Positions 17,610 through 25,908 of a DNA stretch of 64,000 nucleotides are shown here, piece by piece. The DNA is taken from NCBI GenBank assembly GCA_023436775.1, contig JAEZHW010000006.1, positions 31,246 to 95,245 of the forward strand. Direction: 5' to 3'. Under the pieces are notes generated by a model, which saw nothing but the letters and a program-made list of their open reading frames with translations, had not been told where the DNA came from and searched no databases. The stretch comes from Actinomycetes bacterium. GTDB lineage: Bacteria > Actinomycetota > Actinomycetes > Actinomycetales > Microbacteriaceae. Numbering within the stretch: position 1 is the stretch's first letter; each line of letters begins with the position of its first letter. Position numbers and translations under genes: made by a program.

Positions 17610-18724
17610 GCCTGCTCCGGTCCCGTCTGCTCGGTGTCCTGCTCGAACAGGTTTGCCAATTCGACCGTGCCGTCCACGGCCTCGTCCGGCGTCGCCTGCG
17701 AGGCAGCGCTCGGCAGCGACAGCGACGCCAGCGGCGAGGTACCGCTACTGGGCGGCAATGGCGCGCTGGGCGGCAGCACGCTGCGACGCAGCCGGTCGGC
17801 CGGGCTGTCCTGCTCCGCCGGGGGCGACCAGGTCGGCGGAGTCGCGGCCTGCGCTGCGCTCGTCTGAGGGGACGCTGCCTGGGCAGCGTTGACCTGCGGG
17901 AGGAAGCCGAGCGGCTGAGCGGCCGCATCGCCGCTGACCGGCGTGCCCGGCTCGGGGAAGATCGTGGCGGTCGACAGGTCGGTGGCCGCAGCAGTCAGGG
18001 TGCCGGTTGCGGTCTCGCTCACCTCGACGCGCGGGAGAGCCTGCGTCACGTAGCCTGCGCCACGCTCGTCGCGGATGACCACACCGTTACTCAGTTCGAT
18101 GACGCGACGCTGCATGGAGTTCACGATGCCGACGTCATGCGTGGCCATCACGACCGTGGTGCCGTTGGCGTTGATGACCTGCAGCAGGTTCATGATGTCC
18201 GCCGAGGTAGCCGGGTCGAGGTTCCCGGTGGGCTCGTCGGCGAGCAGCAGGGCCGGCTTGTTCACCAGTGCCCGCGCGATCGCAACGCGCTGTTGCTCAC
18301 CGCCGGAGAGCTCATGCGGCATGCGGTCCGCCTTGCCGTCCAAACCCACCTGCGCGAGCACGTCCGGCACTGCCTCCTGGATGAAACCGGCCGAGCGGCC
18401 GATCACCTGGAGCGCAAACGCGATGTTCTCACTCACCGTCTTGTTCGGCAGCAAGCGGAAGTCCTGGAAGACCACACCGAGGGTGCGCCGGAAGTAGGGC
18501 ACCTTGCGGTTCGGGATCTTGGCGAGGTCCTGGCCGAGCACGTGGACGCGACCCTGCGTCGGCACCTCTTCGCGCAGCATCATGCGCAGGCAGCTCGACT
18601 TGCCGGACCCGGAGGCACCGACCAAGAACACGAATTCGCCGCGCTGAATCTCCAGGCTGACCTGGTGCAGTGCCGGCTTCGGGTTCTTGCCGTAGTACTT
18701 GGTGACCTGTTCGAAGAGGATCAT
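17606..18724 (-). CDS. ftsE: Cell division ATPase FtsE with long C-terminal extension
   Basis: ABC ATPase partner of FtsX. Walker A GASGSGKS at residues 36-43, signature LSGGE at 139-143, Walker B LLLADEP at 159-165. The canonical protein ends near residue 225-230. Here about 140 further residues follow, rich in Pro, Ala, Ser and Thr and probably disordered, ending in an acidic stretch (ELANLFEQDTEQTGPEQA). The extension keeps the reading frame and the ATGA junction with ftsX, so it is not an assembly accident. A TAGGCT -10-like element lies nine bases upstream of the ATG. Confidence 0.95.
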   Translation of the reverse strand: MILFEQVTKYYGKNPKPALHQVSLEIQRGEFVFLVGASGSGKSSCLRMMLREEVPTQGRVHVLGQDLAKIPNRKVPYFRRTLGVVFQDFRLLPNKTVSENIAFALQVIGRSAGFIQEAVPDVLAQVGLDGKADRMPHELSGGEQQRVAIARALVNKPALLLADEPTGNLDPATSADIMNLLQVINANGTTVVMATHDVGIVNSMQRRVIELSNGVVIRDERGAGYVTQALPRVEVSETATGTLTAAATDLSTATIFPEPGTPVSGDAAAQPLGFLPQVNAAQAASPQTSAAQAATPPTWSPPAEQDSPADRLRRSVLPPSAPLPPSSGTSPLASLSLPSAASQATPDEAVDGTVELANLFEQDTEQTGPEQA

Positions 18725-18831
18725 GACGCCACGAGCCTACGCACGGTCCTTGCGGATGCCGGGTTGCGACTCGCGCGGGTCGCAATTCCCAGCCGATTCT
18801 TATTCGCAGCGGTATGCCGCACTGCCGCCGG

Positions 18832-19947
18832 TTACGCCGAGGCGGCCTGCTGCTGCTTGCGCCAGCGAATGCCCGCGTTGATGAACCCGTCGAGGTCGCC
18901 GTCGAAGACATCGTCCGGCTTGTACACCTCGTACTCGGTACGCAGGTCCTTGACCATCTGGTACGGCGCCAACACGTAGGAGCGCATCTGGTCGCCCCAG
19001 CTGGCAGTGATGTTCCCGGCGAGTTCCTTCTTCTTGGCCGCTTCCTCTTCCTTGCGCTGCAGCAGCAGGCGCGACTGCAGCACGCGCAGGGCGGCGGCGC
19101 GGTTCTGGATCTGACTCTTCTCGTTCTGGCAGCTCACCACGATGCCGGTCGGCAAGTGGGTGATGCGCACGGCCGAGTCGGTCGTGTTCACGGACTGACC
19201 ACCAGGACCCGAAGAGCGGAACACGTCGATGCGAATGTCCGATTCCGGGATTTCAATCTCTTCGGTTTCAGCCAGCAGCGGCACCACCTCGACGGCGGCG
19301 AAGCTGGTCTGTCGCTTGCCGGCCGCGCCGAACGGTGACATGCGCACCAGGCGGTGCGTGCCCGCCTCGACCGAGAGCGTGCCGAACGAGTACGGCGCAT
19401 CCACCTGGAAGGTCGCGGACTTGATGCCCGCCTCTTCTGCGTAGGAGGTGTCCAGCACCTGCACCGGGTACTTGTGCTGTTCGGCCCAACGCAGGTACAT
19501 GCGCAGCAGCATCTCGGCGAAGTCGGCGGCGTCGACGCCACCGGCACCAGCGCGAATAGTGATCACGGCTGGCAGCGGGTCGAACTCGCCGTCCAGCAGC
19601 GTCTGCACTTCGAGGTCGGCGAGCACCTTCTCGACGTTGGCGAGTTCGGCGACGGCCTCGGCAGCCGAATCCGCGTCCTCGGCCTCGGTTGCGAGTTCGG
19701 CGAGCACCTCGATGTCGTCGATGCTGCGGCCGATGCTGGCGAGTCGGGCCAGCATGGCCTGGGCGCGGCTGAGGGCACTGGTGACCCGCTGTGCGTTCGC
19801 CGAGTCATCCCACAGATCGGGTGCGGATGCGGCCGCCTCGAGCTCGGCGATTTCGGCCTCGAGCTTGGCCGGGTCGATCACGGTGCTGATCTCGCCGAGA
19901 GTGGCACGAAGAGCGGCGACGCGCTCAGCAAAGTCTGTGGGAAGCAT
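18832..19947 (-). CDS. prfB: Peptide chain release factor 2
   Basis: Recognises UGA and UAA stop codons and triggers peptide release. 371 residues. The catalytic GGQ is in RSSGPGGQSVNTTDSAVRITH and the stop-codon-reading tripeptide SPF is in MSPFGAAGKRQ. No in-frame stop or slippery site interrupts the start, so the programmed frameshift of E. coli prfB is absent here. A TAGACT element and a GGAG sequence both precede the ATG. It heads the ftsE-ftsX-smpB group. Confidence 0.97.
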   Translation of the reverse strand: MLPTDFAERVAALRATLGEISTVIDPAKLEAEIAELEAAASAPDLWDDSANAQRVTSALSRAQAMLARLASIGRSIDDIEVLAELATEAEDADSAAEAVAELANVEKVLADLEVQTLLDGEFDPLPAVITIRAGAGGVDAADFAEMLLRMYLRWAEQHKYPVQVLDTSYAEEAGIKSATFQVDAPYSFGTLSVEAGTHRLVRMSPFGAAGKRQTSFAAVEVVPLLAETEEIEIPESDIRIDVFRSSGPGGQSVNTTDSAVRITHLPTGIVVSCQNEKSQIQNRAAALRVLQSRLLLQRKEEEAAKKKELAGNITASWGDQMRSYVLAPYQMVKDLRTEYEVYKPDDVFDGDLDGFINAGIRWRKQQQAASA

Positions 19948-20048
19948 GGTGGCTCCAGTCTACTGTCCGGCCCTGCTCGGACCGGCCGGAACGGCGGGTC
20001 CCGTGCCGCAGGCGGCACGCGGTGCGCGCATTACCGCTCCGACCAAGA

Positions 20049-20951
20049 TCAGCAGTGGGCAGCTTCGGCTGCCGCCAGCGGGCGATACTCAGCCGCGGGC
20101 AAACCGGGCACGCTCACCCGGGCGGCATACACGGCCCCGTCGGCCGCGGTCGGCGACGCGAGACCGGCCCGCGCCGTGGTGATGAAGAGCGTCTGCAGGT
20201 CCTCACCGCCGAGCGCGGGCGCCGTGCTCAGCGGCGCCGGGACCCGCACCTGCTCGATCACGCGCGCGTCCAGGTCGAGCCGCTGCACCAGTCCCTCGTC
20301 CCAGAGTGCGATCCAGACCGCATCCTCGCGATCGAAGACCATGCCGTCCGGGGTCCGAGCGTCCATATCGCCGAAGTCGGCCTCGTCGATTGGGTTGCCC
20401 GCCTCGTCCAGGGTGAATCGGCGGAGCCTCGGCGCCTGCGAGTCGGCCAGCAGCATGGTGCGGCCGTCGCCACTGAACGCGGGGCCGTTCGGGATGGTCA
20501 GGTGACTGACCACGCGATGCAGGCTGCCGTCACGGTCGACTCGCCAGAGCGCGCCAGCCCCATGCTCGGCGCTGACAGCCATGGTGGTGAACCAGAAGCG
20601 TCCGGCCGGGTCTGCGACGGCGTCGTTCACGCGCAGCGCACGGCCCTGCGGGTCGGGGATGCGGTGCAGCCAGTGCAGGCTCGCGCGTCCGTCGACGGTG
20701 GGGGCGAGCACCGCCACGCCATCGCCGACGGCCGCGATCAGCTTGCCAGCGCGCCCGCGAATCGGGGCGACGCCGCCCAGCGGCAGCCCATTCGTGGCGA
20801 GCACCGGCTCGAGGTCGGTCAGGTCTGGCGTGGTTCGGTACAGCCGACCGTTCGGAATGTCGACGACCCAGAGTCGCTGCCCGAACCAGCGGGGTCCCTC
20901 ACCGAGGGTGAACTCGGTGGCAAACCGAACGGTGGCGTCATGGGTCAGCAT
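20049..20951 (-). CDS. SMP-30/gluconolactonase-like beta-propeller
   Basis: A 300-residue protein of the SMP-30/gluconolaconase/LRE family of calcium-dependent lactonases. Typical segments: TLGEGPRWFGQRLWVVDIPNGRLYR at the N-terminus, RVNDAVADPAGRFWFTTM (metal-ligand Asn/Asp), FSGDGRTMLLADSQAPRLRRF, and FDREDAVWIALWDEGLVQRLD. Probably cytoplasmic sugar-lactone hydrolysis; the substrate is unknown. The ATG at 20951 has GAGGAG at normal spacing. It is divergent from an MFS gene, with 72 bases between start codons. Confidence 0.88.
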   Translation of the reverse strand: MLTHDATVRFATEFTLGEGPRWFGQRLWVVDIPNGRLYRTTPDLTDLEPVLATNGLPLGGVAPIRGRAGKLIAAVGDGVAVLAPTVDGRASLHWLHRIPDPQGRALRVNDAVADPAGRFWFTTMAVSAEHGAGALWRVDRDGSLHRVVSHLTIPNGPAFSGDGRTMLLADSQAPRLRRFTLDEAGNPIDEADFGDMDARTPDGMVFDREDAVWIALWDEGLVQRLDLDARVIEQVRVPAPLSTAPALGGEDLQTLFITTARAGLASPTAADGAVYAARVSVPGLPAAEYRPLAAAEAAHC

Positions 20952-21023
20952 CTGGGTCTCCTCGGGTCGCACAGACACCGCCCGAGCCTAGCCCGCCTCG
21001 GGGTGGCGTGTGAAGATGAACTG

Positions 21024-22340
21024 GTGGCAGCAAAGCAGGGGTTCAGTCTGAGCGCGATCGCCGTGCCGGTCTACTTCCCCGGTCTGATGTTCTCCCTCGG
21101 ACAGAATGCGTACACCCCGGTGCTGCCGGCGATCGCGATCTTGCTCGGCGCCGACCTGGCACAGGCGGGTCTCGTCTCGGCCATCTCGATGGTTGGCACC
21201 CTGATCGGCGACCTCCCGGCGGGGGTCGCGGTGCAGCGCTTCGGCGAGCGCCTGAGTATGATCGGCGCCGCGATCCTGGCCACCGTGGGCGTCACGCTGG
21301 CGCTGCTCGCGCCGAACGTCTTCGTGCTCGCAGCCGGAGTCCTGATCATGGGCTTCGCCACAAGCGTGTTCTTCCTGGCGCGCCAATCGTTCATGTCGCT
21401 GGCGGTGCCACGGTCCCATCGGGCGCGCGCGATGAGCATGATGGGCGGGGTCTTCCGGGCTGGCAGCGCCACCGGCCCCTTCATCGGCGCTGCAATCATT
21501 GGCATCACCGGCGAGGTCCAATCCGTGTTCCTGGTCACCATCGCCGCGAACCTGGTCACCCTCGCCTTCGTGTGGTTCGTCCCGGACCTCGAGGTACCGA
21601 CGGTGACCGGCGAGCTGGAACTGACGAAGGCGGAACGCTCGGTGCTGCGCACCTTCCACCAGCACCGGCACATGATGCTGACGATCGGGCTGGGCTCGGC
21701 GATTCTGAGCGCGATCCGCACCAGCCGGAACGTGATCATGCCACTGTGGGCCGTCACCTTGGACGTATCGCCAGCGACCACCTCGTTCATTATTGGGCTC
21801 TCGGCGGTGCTCGAACTTGCCCTGTTCGCCATGGGCGGCTGGATGATGGACCGCTACGGCCGGGTGCGGGTGGTGGTCCCCGTGACGGGCGGGCTCACAC
21901 TCGTGCATGCCGCCATCTTCGTTGTGGACGATTTGCCGCAGCACTTGCTGTGGCTATCGGTGATTTCGCTCGGAATGGCGCTGGCCAACGGTCTCGGCTC
22001 GGGCATCCTGATGACCCTCGCTGCCGACGCTGCGCCCCGCCGCTCCCCCGCGCGCTTTCTGGCAGCCTTCAACCTGCTCAAGAGCGCTGGTCAGGCTGCG
22101 GCCCCGGTCTGGATCGCTGGCTTCACAGCATGGCTGTCCGTCGGCGCAGCGGCCCTGGTCACTGCTGGTATCGGTGTGATCGGCACGGCGCTGCTGTGGA
22201 TGTACATTCCGAAGTTGCTGCCAGAAGTGGCCCGCGGCAACAGCATGGCGCCGACCACCCCGATACCGGTGATCGTCCCCAAGGTCCAGGCCGAGTTCGA
22301 GCCGAAGTCCGGGCTGACGGCCACCACGGAAAGCGATTAG
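21024..22340 (+). CDS. MFS transporter
   Basis: About 438 residues with twelve predicted helices and the loop motif DLPAGVAVQRFGERLSMIG after helix two. Exporter of unknown substrate. The frame is open far upstream, antisense to the SMP-30 gene, but homology-like sequence begins at FSLSAIAVPVYFPGL, so GTG at 21024 is chosen. A GAAGAT element seven bases upstream and the lack of a ribosome binding site suggest a leaderless message. It is divergent from the SMP-30-like gene; a functional link is possible but unsupported. Confidence 0.85.
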   Translation: MAAKQGFSLSAIAVPVYFPGLMFSLGQNAYTPVLPAIAILLGADLAQAGLVSAISMVGTLIGDLPAGVAVQRFGERLSMIGAAILATVGVTLALLAPNVFVLAAGVLIMGFATSVFFLARQSFMSLAVPRSHRARAMSMMGGVFRAGSATGPFIGAAIIGITGEVQSVFLVTIAANLVTLAFVWFVPDLEVPTVTGELELTKAERSVLRTFHQHRHMMLTIGLGSAILSAIRTSRNVIMPLWAVTLDVSPATTSFIIGLSAVLELALFAMGGWMMDRYGRVRVVVPVTGGLTLVHAAIFVVDDLPQHLLWLSVISLGMALANGLGSGILMTLAADAAPRRSPARFLAAFNLLKSAGQAAAPVWIAGFTAWLSVGAAALVTAGIGVIGTALLWMYIPKLLPEVARGNSMAPTTPIPVIVPKVQAEFEPKSGLTATTESD

Positions 22341-22432
22341 TTCCGGCCTATTGTCGGGATTCGGGTCGACTGGCAGCATAGTGACGATGTCCCGGATTTC
22401 GGGCTCGCTTGCCTCGCCACGAGGAGTCGGTC

Positions 22433-24367
22433 ATGACGGTCCGTACCAGGTCCCGGAAGTTCCGCGCGCTGTCCCTGCTGACTGCATTCGCCCTTGCTGG
22501 GTGTGGGCTCCTGCCGCAGGTGGACCCACCGACGACGACCGGCCGCAGCGGCGAGGTGACCGTGCCAGTGATGCTGGTCGCCGGCAGCGAGGGGCGGATC
22601 GGCTCGCTGCGCGTCATCGCCAGCCCGCGCACGGATGGCCAACTCATGGTGGCCATCTCGGGCGACGAAGTGGCGGGCGTGCAGTCCATGTTCGAGGGCG
22701 CGATCTGGGTGGCCACGACGCTGGCGACGCTGGTGACCGGCAACAACCTCAGCCAGGACTTCCGCTTTGAGTACAAGGGCCTGGTGGATGGTCCGAGCGC
22801 CGGCGGCGTGACGACGGTGGCTGTGCTCAGCCTGATCCTCGGTGATGAGATCCTGCCGAACGTGGCGATGACGGGCACGATTACCCCCACCGGCACCATC
22901 GGCCTGGTCGGCGGCATCCCCGAGAAGGTCACCGCCCTGGCCGCGAGCGATGTGTACACGAAGGCGCTGATTCCGCCGGGAACGTCGATGTCACCCAACA
23001 CCCGGGGCGAAGTCGTGGATGTGGTGGCGATCGGGGCTGCTGGCGGTCTTGAGGTGGTGGAGGTTCGCGACATCACCGAGGCGTATCTGCACATGACGGG
23101 TACCCCGATGCCGACCCCCACCTCGATCGACATCCCGACGCAGACCGCGGCCTCGGTCGGCAAGTTACAGGACGGCCTGCGGCAGCAGTACGCCGAGTTT
23201 CAGGCCGCCGAGGCCCGGTTCCTTGCGCTGATGCCGAACATCCGCGAGATCGGCAACGAGATCTACCTCGATGCTCGCCGCTCGCTGCAGAAGGCCAGTG
23301 ACCTCTGGGATCGGGGCCACTACGGCGGCGCGCTGGTCGGCATGATCAATGCCAACGGCATCATGGGCGCCACCGCAGACACCTTCGAGCTGCTGCAACG
23401 CAGCCTGGTCGAGGGGACGAACCTCGTGGCGACCCGCTTCGAGGAAGTCGGCCAGATCGAGAGGAAGTATGGCGCTTACCTGGAAGAGCTGGGTGCATAC
23501 CAGGTCGAAAACTTGGCTGACGCCGAGGCGCTGATCACCTCCTATGGCTCATCCTTTGATGGCTACACGATGCTGTGGTACGCGAGCCAGCAGTACGGCA
23601 CGCTGCGACAGGCTGCGGCCGAGGGCCAGTTCGCGACCGAACTGGATTTCGTCTCGAAGGCAGTCATCCCGCTCCTCTTCCTGGAGGTCGCGGAGGCACA
23701 GCTCGGCATGTCGGAACTCATCTTCGAGGTGGGTACCGGCCTGGATGCACCTGCGATTGACCCCGAGGCGGACCTGCCCGCGATCGCGGCCTTCTTTAGC
23801 CGCGCTGCCGAAGCGAATTTGAACGCGCTCGAGGCGAACGTGGTGGCGCAGATCGCCGAGCAGCGCGGCGAGCCAGTCGAGAAGACGTGGCAGCTCCTCA
23901 CTGAGCGTGACCTCTTGGTGATGCTGTCGCGGTCTTCGCGTGGCGTGTATCAGACCTTCATCGCCCCGAACTTCAGCGCGGAGAACCCGAACAGCGCGTA
24001 TGCGCAGATGGGCTATGCCTGGCAGAACTTCACGCGCAACACCGGCCTGGTGGAGAAGTACGAACACAACGGCGTGCTGCGGGGCGAAGATATGGCGCTG
24101 ATCGATGTGCGCTCGCAGGAGGCGCTGACGCATTCGCTGGACTTCTCGCGTAGCCAGTTGGCGCTGTCGCTAGAGCCACTAGTGGCGCACGGCTACTCCC
24201 CCGCGCTGCTCATCGCCGTGTTCGAGTCGGCCGGCTACGACCGCGACTCGAGTTCACTGGATGACCGCTTCACCGCGATCGAGGACAGCAACGGCGCCTT
24301 CGCCATGGCCCGCATCCTCGCCTACCTCGGCGGCTTCCCCACCGAGGGGTTCCGCACGATCAAATAG
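22433..24367 (+). CDS. Lipoprotein with Lon-type (S16) serine protease domain
   Basis: A 644-residue exported lipoprotein. It has a signal peptide with basic start (RTRSRK) and a perfect lipobox LAGC, Cys24. Residues about 40-200 match the proteolytic domain of Lon: nucleophile Ser122 in DGPSAGG and Lys165 in GGIPEK, 43 residues apart, the same spacing as Ser679-Lys722 of E. coli Lon. There is no AAA+ ATPase domain. Residues 230-644 are largely alpha-helical with no family I recognise. It resembles the secreted ATPase-free S16 proteases known mainly in archaea. Expected location: outer face of the cytoplasmic membrane. The ATG at 22433 has GAGGAG upstream. It stands alone and converges with the Tad locus. 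Confidence 0.85.
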   Translation: MTVRTRSRKFRALSLLTAFALAGCGLLPQVDPPTTTGRSGEVTVPVMLVAGSEGRIGSLRVIASPRTDGQLMVAISGDEVAGVQSMFEGAIWVATTLATLVTGNNLSQDFRFEYKGLVDGPSAGGVTTVAVLSLILGDEILPNVAMTGTITPTGTIGLVGGIPEKVTALAASDVYTKALIPPGTSMSPNTRGEVVDVVAIGAAGGLEVVEVRDITEAYLHMTGTPMPTPTSIDIPTQTAASVGKLQDGLRQQYAEFQAAEARFLALMPNIREIGNEIYLDARRSLQKASDLWDRGHYGGALVGMINANGIMGATADTFELLQRSLVEGTNLVATRFEEVGQIERKYGAYLEELGAYQVENLADAEALITSYGSSFDGYTMLWYASQQYGTLRQAAAEGQFATELDFVSKAVIPLLFLEVAEAQLGMSELIFEVGTGLDAPAIDPEADLPAIAAFFSRAAEANLNALEANVVAQIAEQRGEPVEKTWQLLTERDLLVMLSRSSRGVYQTFIAPNFSAENPNSAYAQMGYAWQNFTRNTGLVEKYEHNGVLRGEDMALIDVRSQEALTHSLDFSRSQLALSLEPLVAHGYSPALLIAVFESAGYDRDSSSLDDRFTAIEDSNGAFAMARILAYLGGFPTEGFRTIK

Positions 24368-24373
24368 CTGGGG

Positions 24374-24835
24374 CTAGTCGAAGACGGTTCGCGCGCGTGC
24401 CGTGACGGTGATCGGGATGCCGTCGGGCAAGAGTGGACTGATGATCGGCGGCCGCCACACTGCCTGCACCGTCACTTCGGCGCTGCGCCCATCCGGCGTG
24501 CGAGCAGCGACCAGAACAAAACCGTCGAGGCGGTCCGTCCTCGTCGCGGCCAGATGCCGTGCCGCGGCGCGCTGCACGAGCCCGTTCGTGAGTCGCGCCG
24601 AAACTTGCCCGTTGCGAACCTGTACGTCGCCGAGTTCGAAGGATTCGGCAGCCGCCAGGGCGGCGCCGTCGGCGGCGGTAAAGAGTTGTTTCCGGAGTTG
24701 ATAGGCCGCGGTCGCGCCGGCGACCACTGCGATCACGAGTAGGCCAACGATCACCCCGCCCAGCACCATCGGCAGTATGGAGCCACGATCATCCTCGCGC
24801 AGTTGGCGTAAGCGAGTCAGCCAGAACGCCGTCAA
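24374..24835 (-). CDS. TadG-like Tad pilus/secretion protein
   Basis: About 153 residues. Starts with DDRGSILPMVLGGVIVGLLVIAVVAGATAAYQLRKQLFTAADGAALAAAES, the single N-terminal helix and following Ala-rich helix typical of TadG/'Tad' domain proteins. The usual Glu at position five after the RG cleavage-like site is replaced (GSILPM). TTG at 24835 overlaps the upstream stop codon and has GGAGGG eight bases before it, so it is translationally coupled. It is the last gene of the pilin operon. Confidence 0.8.
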   Translation of the reverse strand: MTAFWLTRLRQLREDDRGSILPMVLGGVIVGLLVIAVVAGATAAYQLRKQLFTAADGAALAAAESFELGDVQVRNGQVSARLTNGLVQRAAARHLAATRTDRLDGFVLVAARTPDGRSAEVTVQAVWRPPIISPLLPDGIPITVTARARTVFD

Positions 24836-25257
24836 CGTCGCCCTCCGAACCGTGAGACCGGCTGAGTTGCCTCGGCCCGCAACGTTGCGACCGAAATAGA
24901 ATCGAGCAAGGGCACGAATGGCAAGGTTGCGTCGTATCGGAGAGCCACGGTCACTGTCCCGGTCGGATACAAGCAGTTCGTTGGTCGAGGAGCGCACTGG
25001 ACCGACACGTGGAGCTTGGACCGGTCTAGTCCATGGTCCGCCGCCACCACACCCACGACCGCTTCCACTCGGCGCTGGGCCTGGGCCTCGCTGCTCGCGC
25101 GCACGTAGACGCGTGCTGCTTGCCGAGCCGCGCCCTCCACCCCGAGCGCAGCCGACTGCACGACGCTGACCGCCACCACCAGGTAGACCAGCGGAATGAG
25201 CAGCAGCACCGCGGCGCTGAGGAATTCGATCGAGGCGGAGCCTTGGTCGTCACGCAT
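24832..25257 (-). CDS. TadE-like pseudopilin (second)
   Basis: About 141 residues. The N-terminus DDQGSASIEFLSAAVLLLIPLVYLVVAVSVVQSA fits TadE: an RG/QG cleavage-like glycine, Glu at +5 and Phe at +6, then one hydrophobic helix. The rest is a small extracytoplasmic domain with two cysteines (VQCAPRPTNC) that could form a disulfide. The ATG at 25257 has GAGG upstream. Its start lies 19 bases after the previous tadE-like gene. Confidence 0.83.
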   Translation of the reverse strand: MRDDQGSASIEFLSAAVLLLIPLVYLVVAVSVVQSAALGVEGAARQAARVYVRASSEAQAQRRVEAVVGVVAADHGLDRSKLHVSVQCAPRPTNCLYPTGTVTVALRYDATLPFVPLLDSISVATLRAEATQPVSRFGGRR

Positions 25258-25276
25258 GACGTACCTCGTTCGCCGG

Positions 25277-25666
25277 CTAGCCCACTTCTGGTTCGCGCGC
25301 CGCACGGCCAGTCACCTCCAACCCGTCTGACACCCCGAATAACCCGATCAATGGCAGTGGCGCCCGCACGGTCACCTCAATCACCGGGTACCCGGCAAAG
25401 GTCGACTGCTTGGCGCTAATGGATTGTCCATAGTGATCACCCAGGGCGGTCACGATGAGCTCTCTGGTCAGTGCGATGCCGGAGGCAAGGCTGCTGTCGG
25501 CCAACGCGGCATGCCGTGCTCCTTCGGCCGCTGCGTCATGCACCGTGTTCCGCACGTGGAGCGCGAGCGCCAACTGCAGGATGCCGATCACTAGCGTCAC
25601 CAGGAGGACCAACACGAGGAGCGACTCGACCGGAGCCGAGCCGCGATCATCGCGCCAGATCCGCAC
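25277..25666 (-). CDS. TadE-like pseudopilin (first)
   Basis: About 129 residues. DDRGSAPVESLLVLVLLVTLVIGILQLALALHVRNTV is a textbook TadE start: RG then Glu at +5, then the membrane helix, then NTVHDAAAEGARHAAL. The extracytoplasmic part is short. GTG at 25666 lies seven bases after the pilin-like gene. Minor pseudopilins of this kind are needed for Tad pilus assembly in other bacteria. Confidence 0.85.
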   Translation of the reverse strand: MRIWRDDRGSAPVESLLVLVLLVTLVIGILQLALALHVRNTVHDAAAEGARHAALADSSLASGIALTRELIVTALGDHYGQSISAKQSTFAGYPVIEVTVRAPLPLIGLFGVSDGLEVTGRAAREPEVG

Positions 25667-25672
25667 GAGGAC

Positions 25673-25846
25673 TTAGAACCCGGTAACGCGCGAGATTGCC
25701 TGAGAGAAGACGTCTGCCAGCAGTGGGCCGGCGAGCGTCCAGATCAGGATGACCAGGCCGGCAGTCATCAGGGTGATCAGCACCCAACCGGGGACGTCAC
25801 CGCGATCGTCGCGAAGGGTGTGCAACATACGAAGTCGATTCTTCAT
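25673..25846 (-). CDS. 57-residue Flp-like pilin candidate
   Basis: Short gene in the pilin position of the locus. It encodes a basic head (MKNRLRMLHTLRDDRGD), then one hydrophobic helix (VLITLMTAGLVILIWTLAG) and a short tail ending ISRVTGF. The 'DDRG' just before the helix is the same pre-cleavage motif as in the TadE-like neighbours, but the processed end would be DVPGW with no Glu at +5, unlike standard Flp pilins. The ATG at 25846 has a GAGGG site. It begins the pilin-tadE-tadE-tadG operon and has a TTATCCACA element 40 bases upstream. Confidence 0.8.
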   Translation of the reverse strand: MKNRLRMLHTLRDDRGDVPGWVLITLMTAGLVILIWTLAGPLLADVFSQAISRVTGF

Positions 25847-25885
25847 ACCCTCACCGTGGCGGAAACCGCCGATGGCCTGCAGCGA

Positions 25886-25894
25886 TTATCCACA
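25886..25894. promoter_or_regulatory. TTATCCACA element upstream of pilin operon
   Basis: An exact TTATCCACA (DnaA-box-like) 40 bases upstream of the pilin-like ATG. On the gene's strand it reads CTGTGGATAATCGCTGCAG. Near-identical sequence lies upstream of tadA, and a third copy lies upstream of the lipoprotein gene near 61.8 kb. Confidence 0.55.
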
Positions 25895-25908
25895 GGGACC
25901 CTTCGGAC

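Noticed and set aside
18832..19947. Programmed frameshift in prfB
   Set aside because: No in-frame TGA or slippery site occurs near the start; the gene is read in one continuous frame.
20022..21023. An open frame fused in front of the MFS transporter at 21024
   Set aside because: It runs antisense through the SMP-30-like gene and has no membrane or domain pattern; the transporter homology starts at about 21024.
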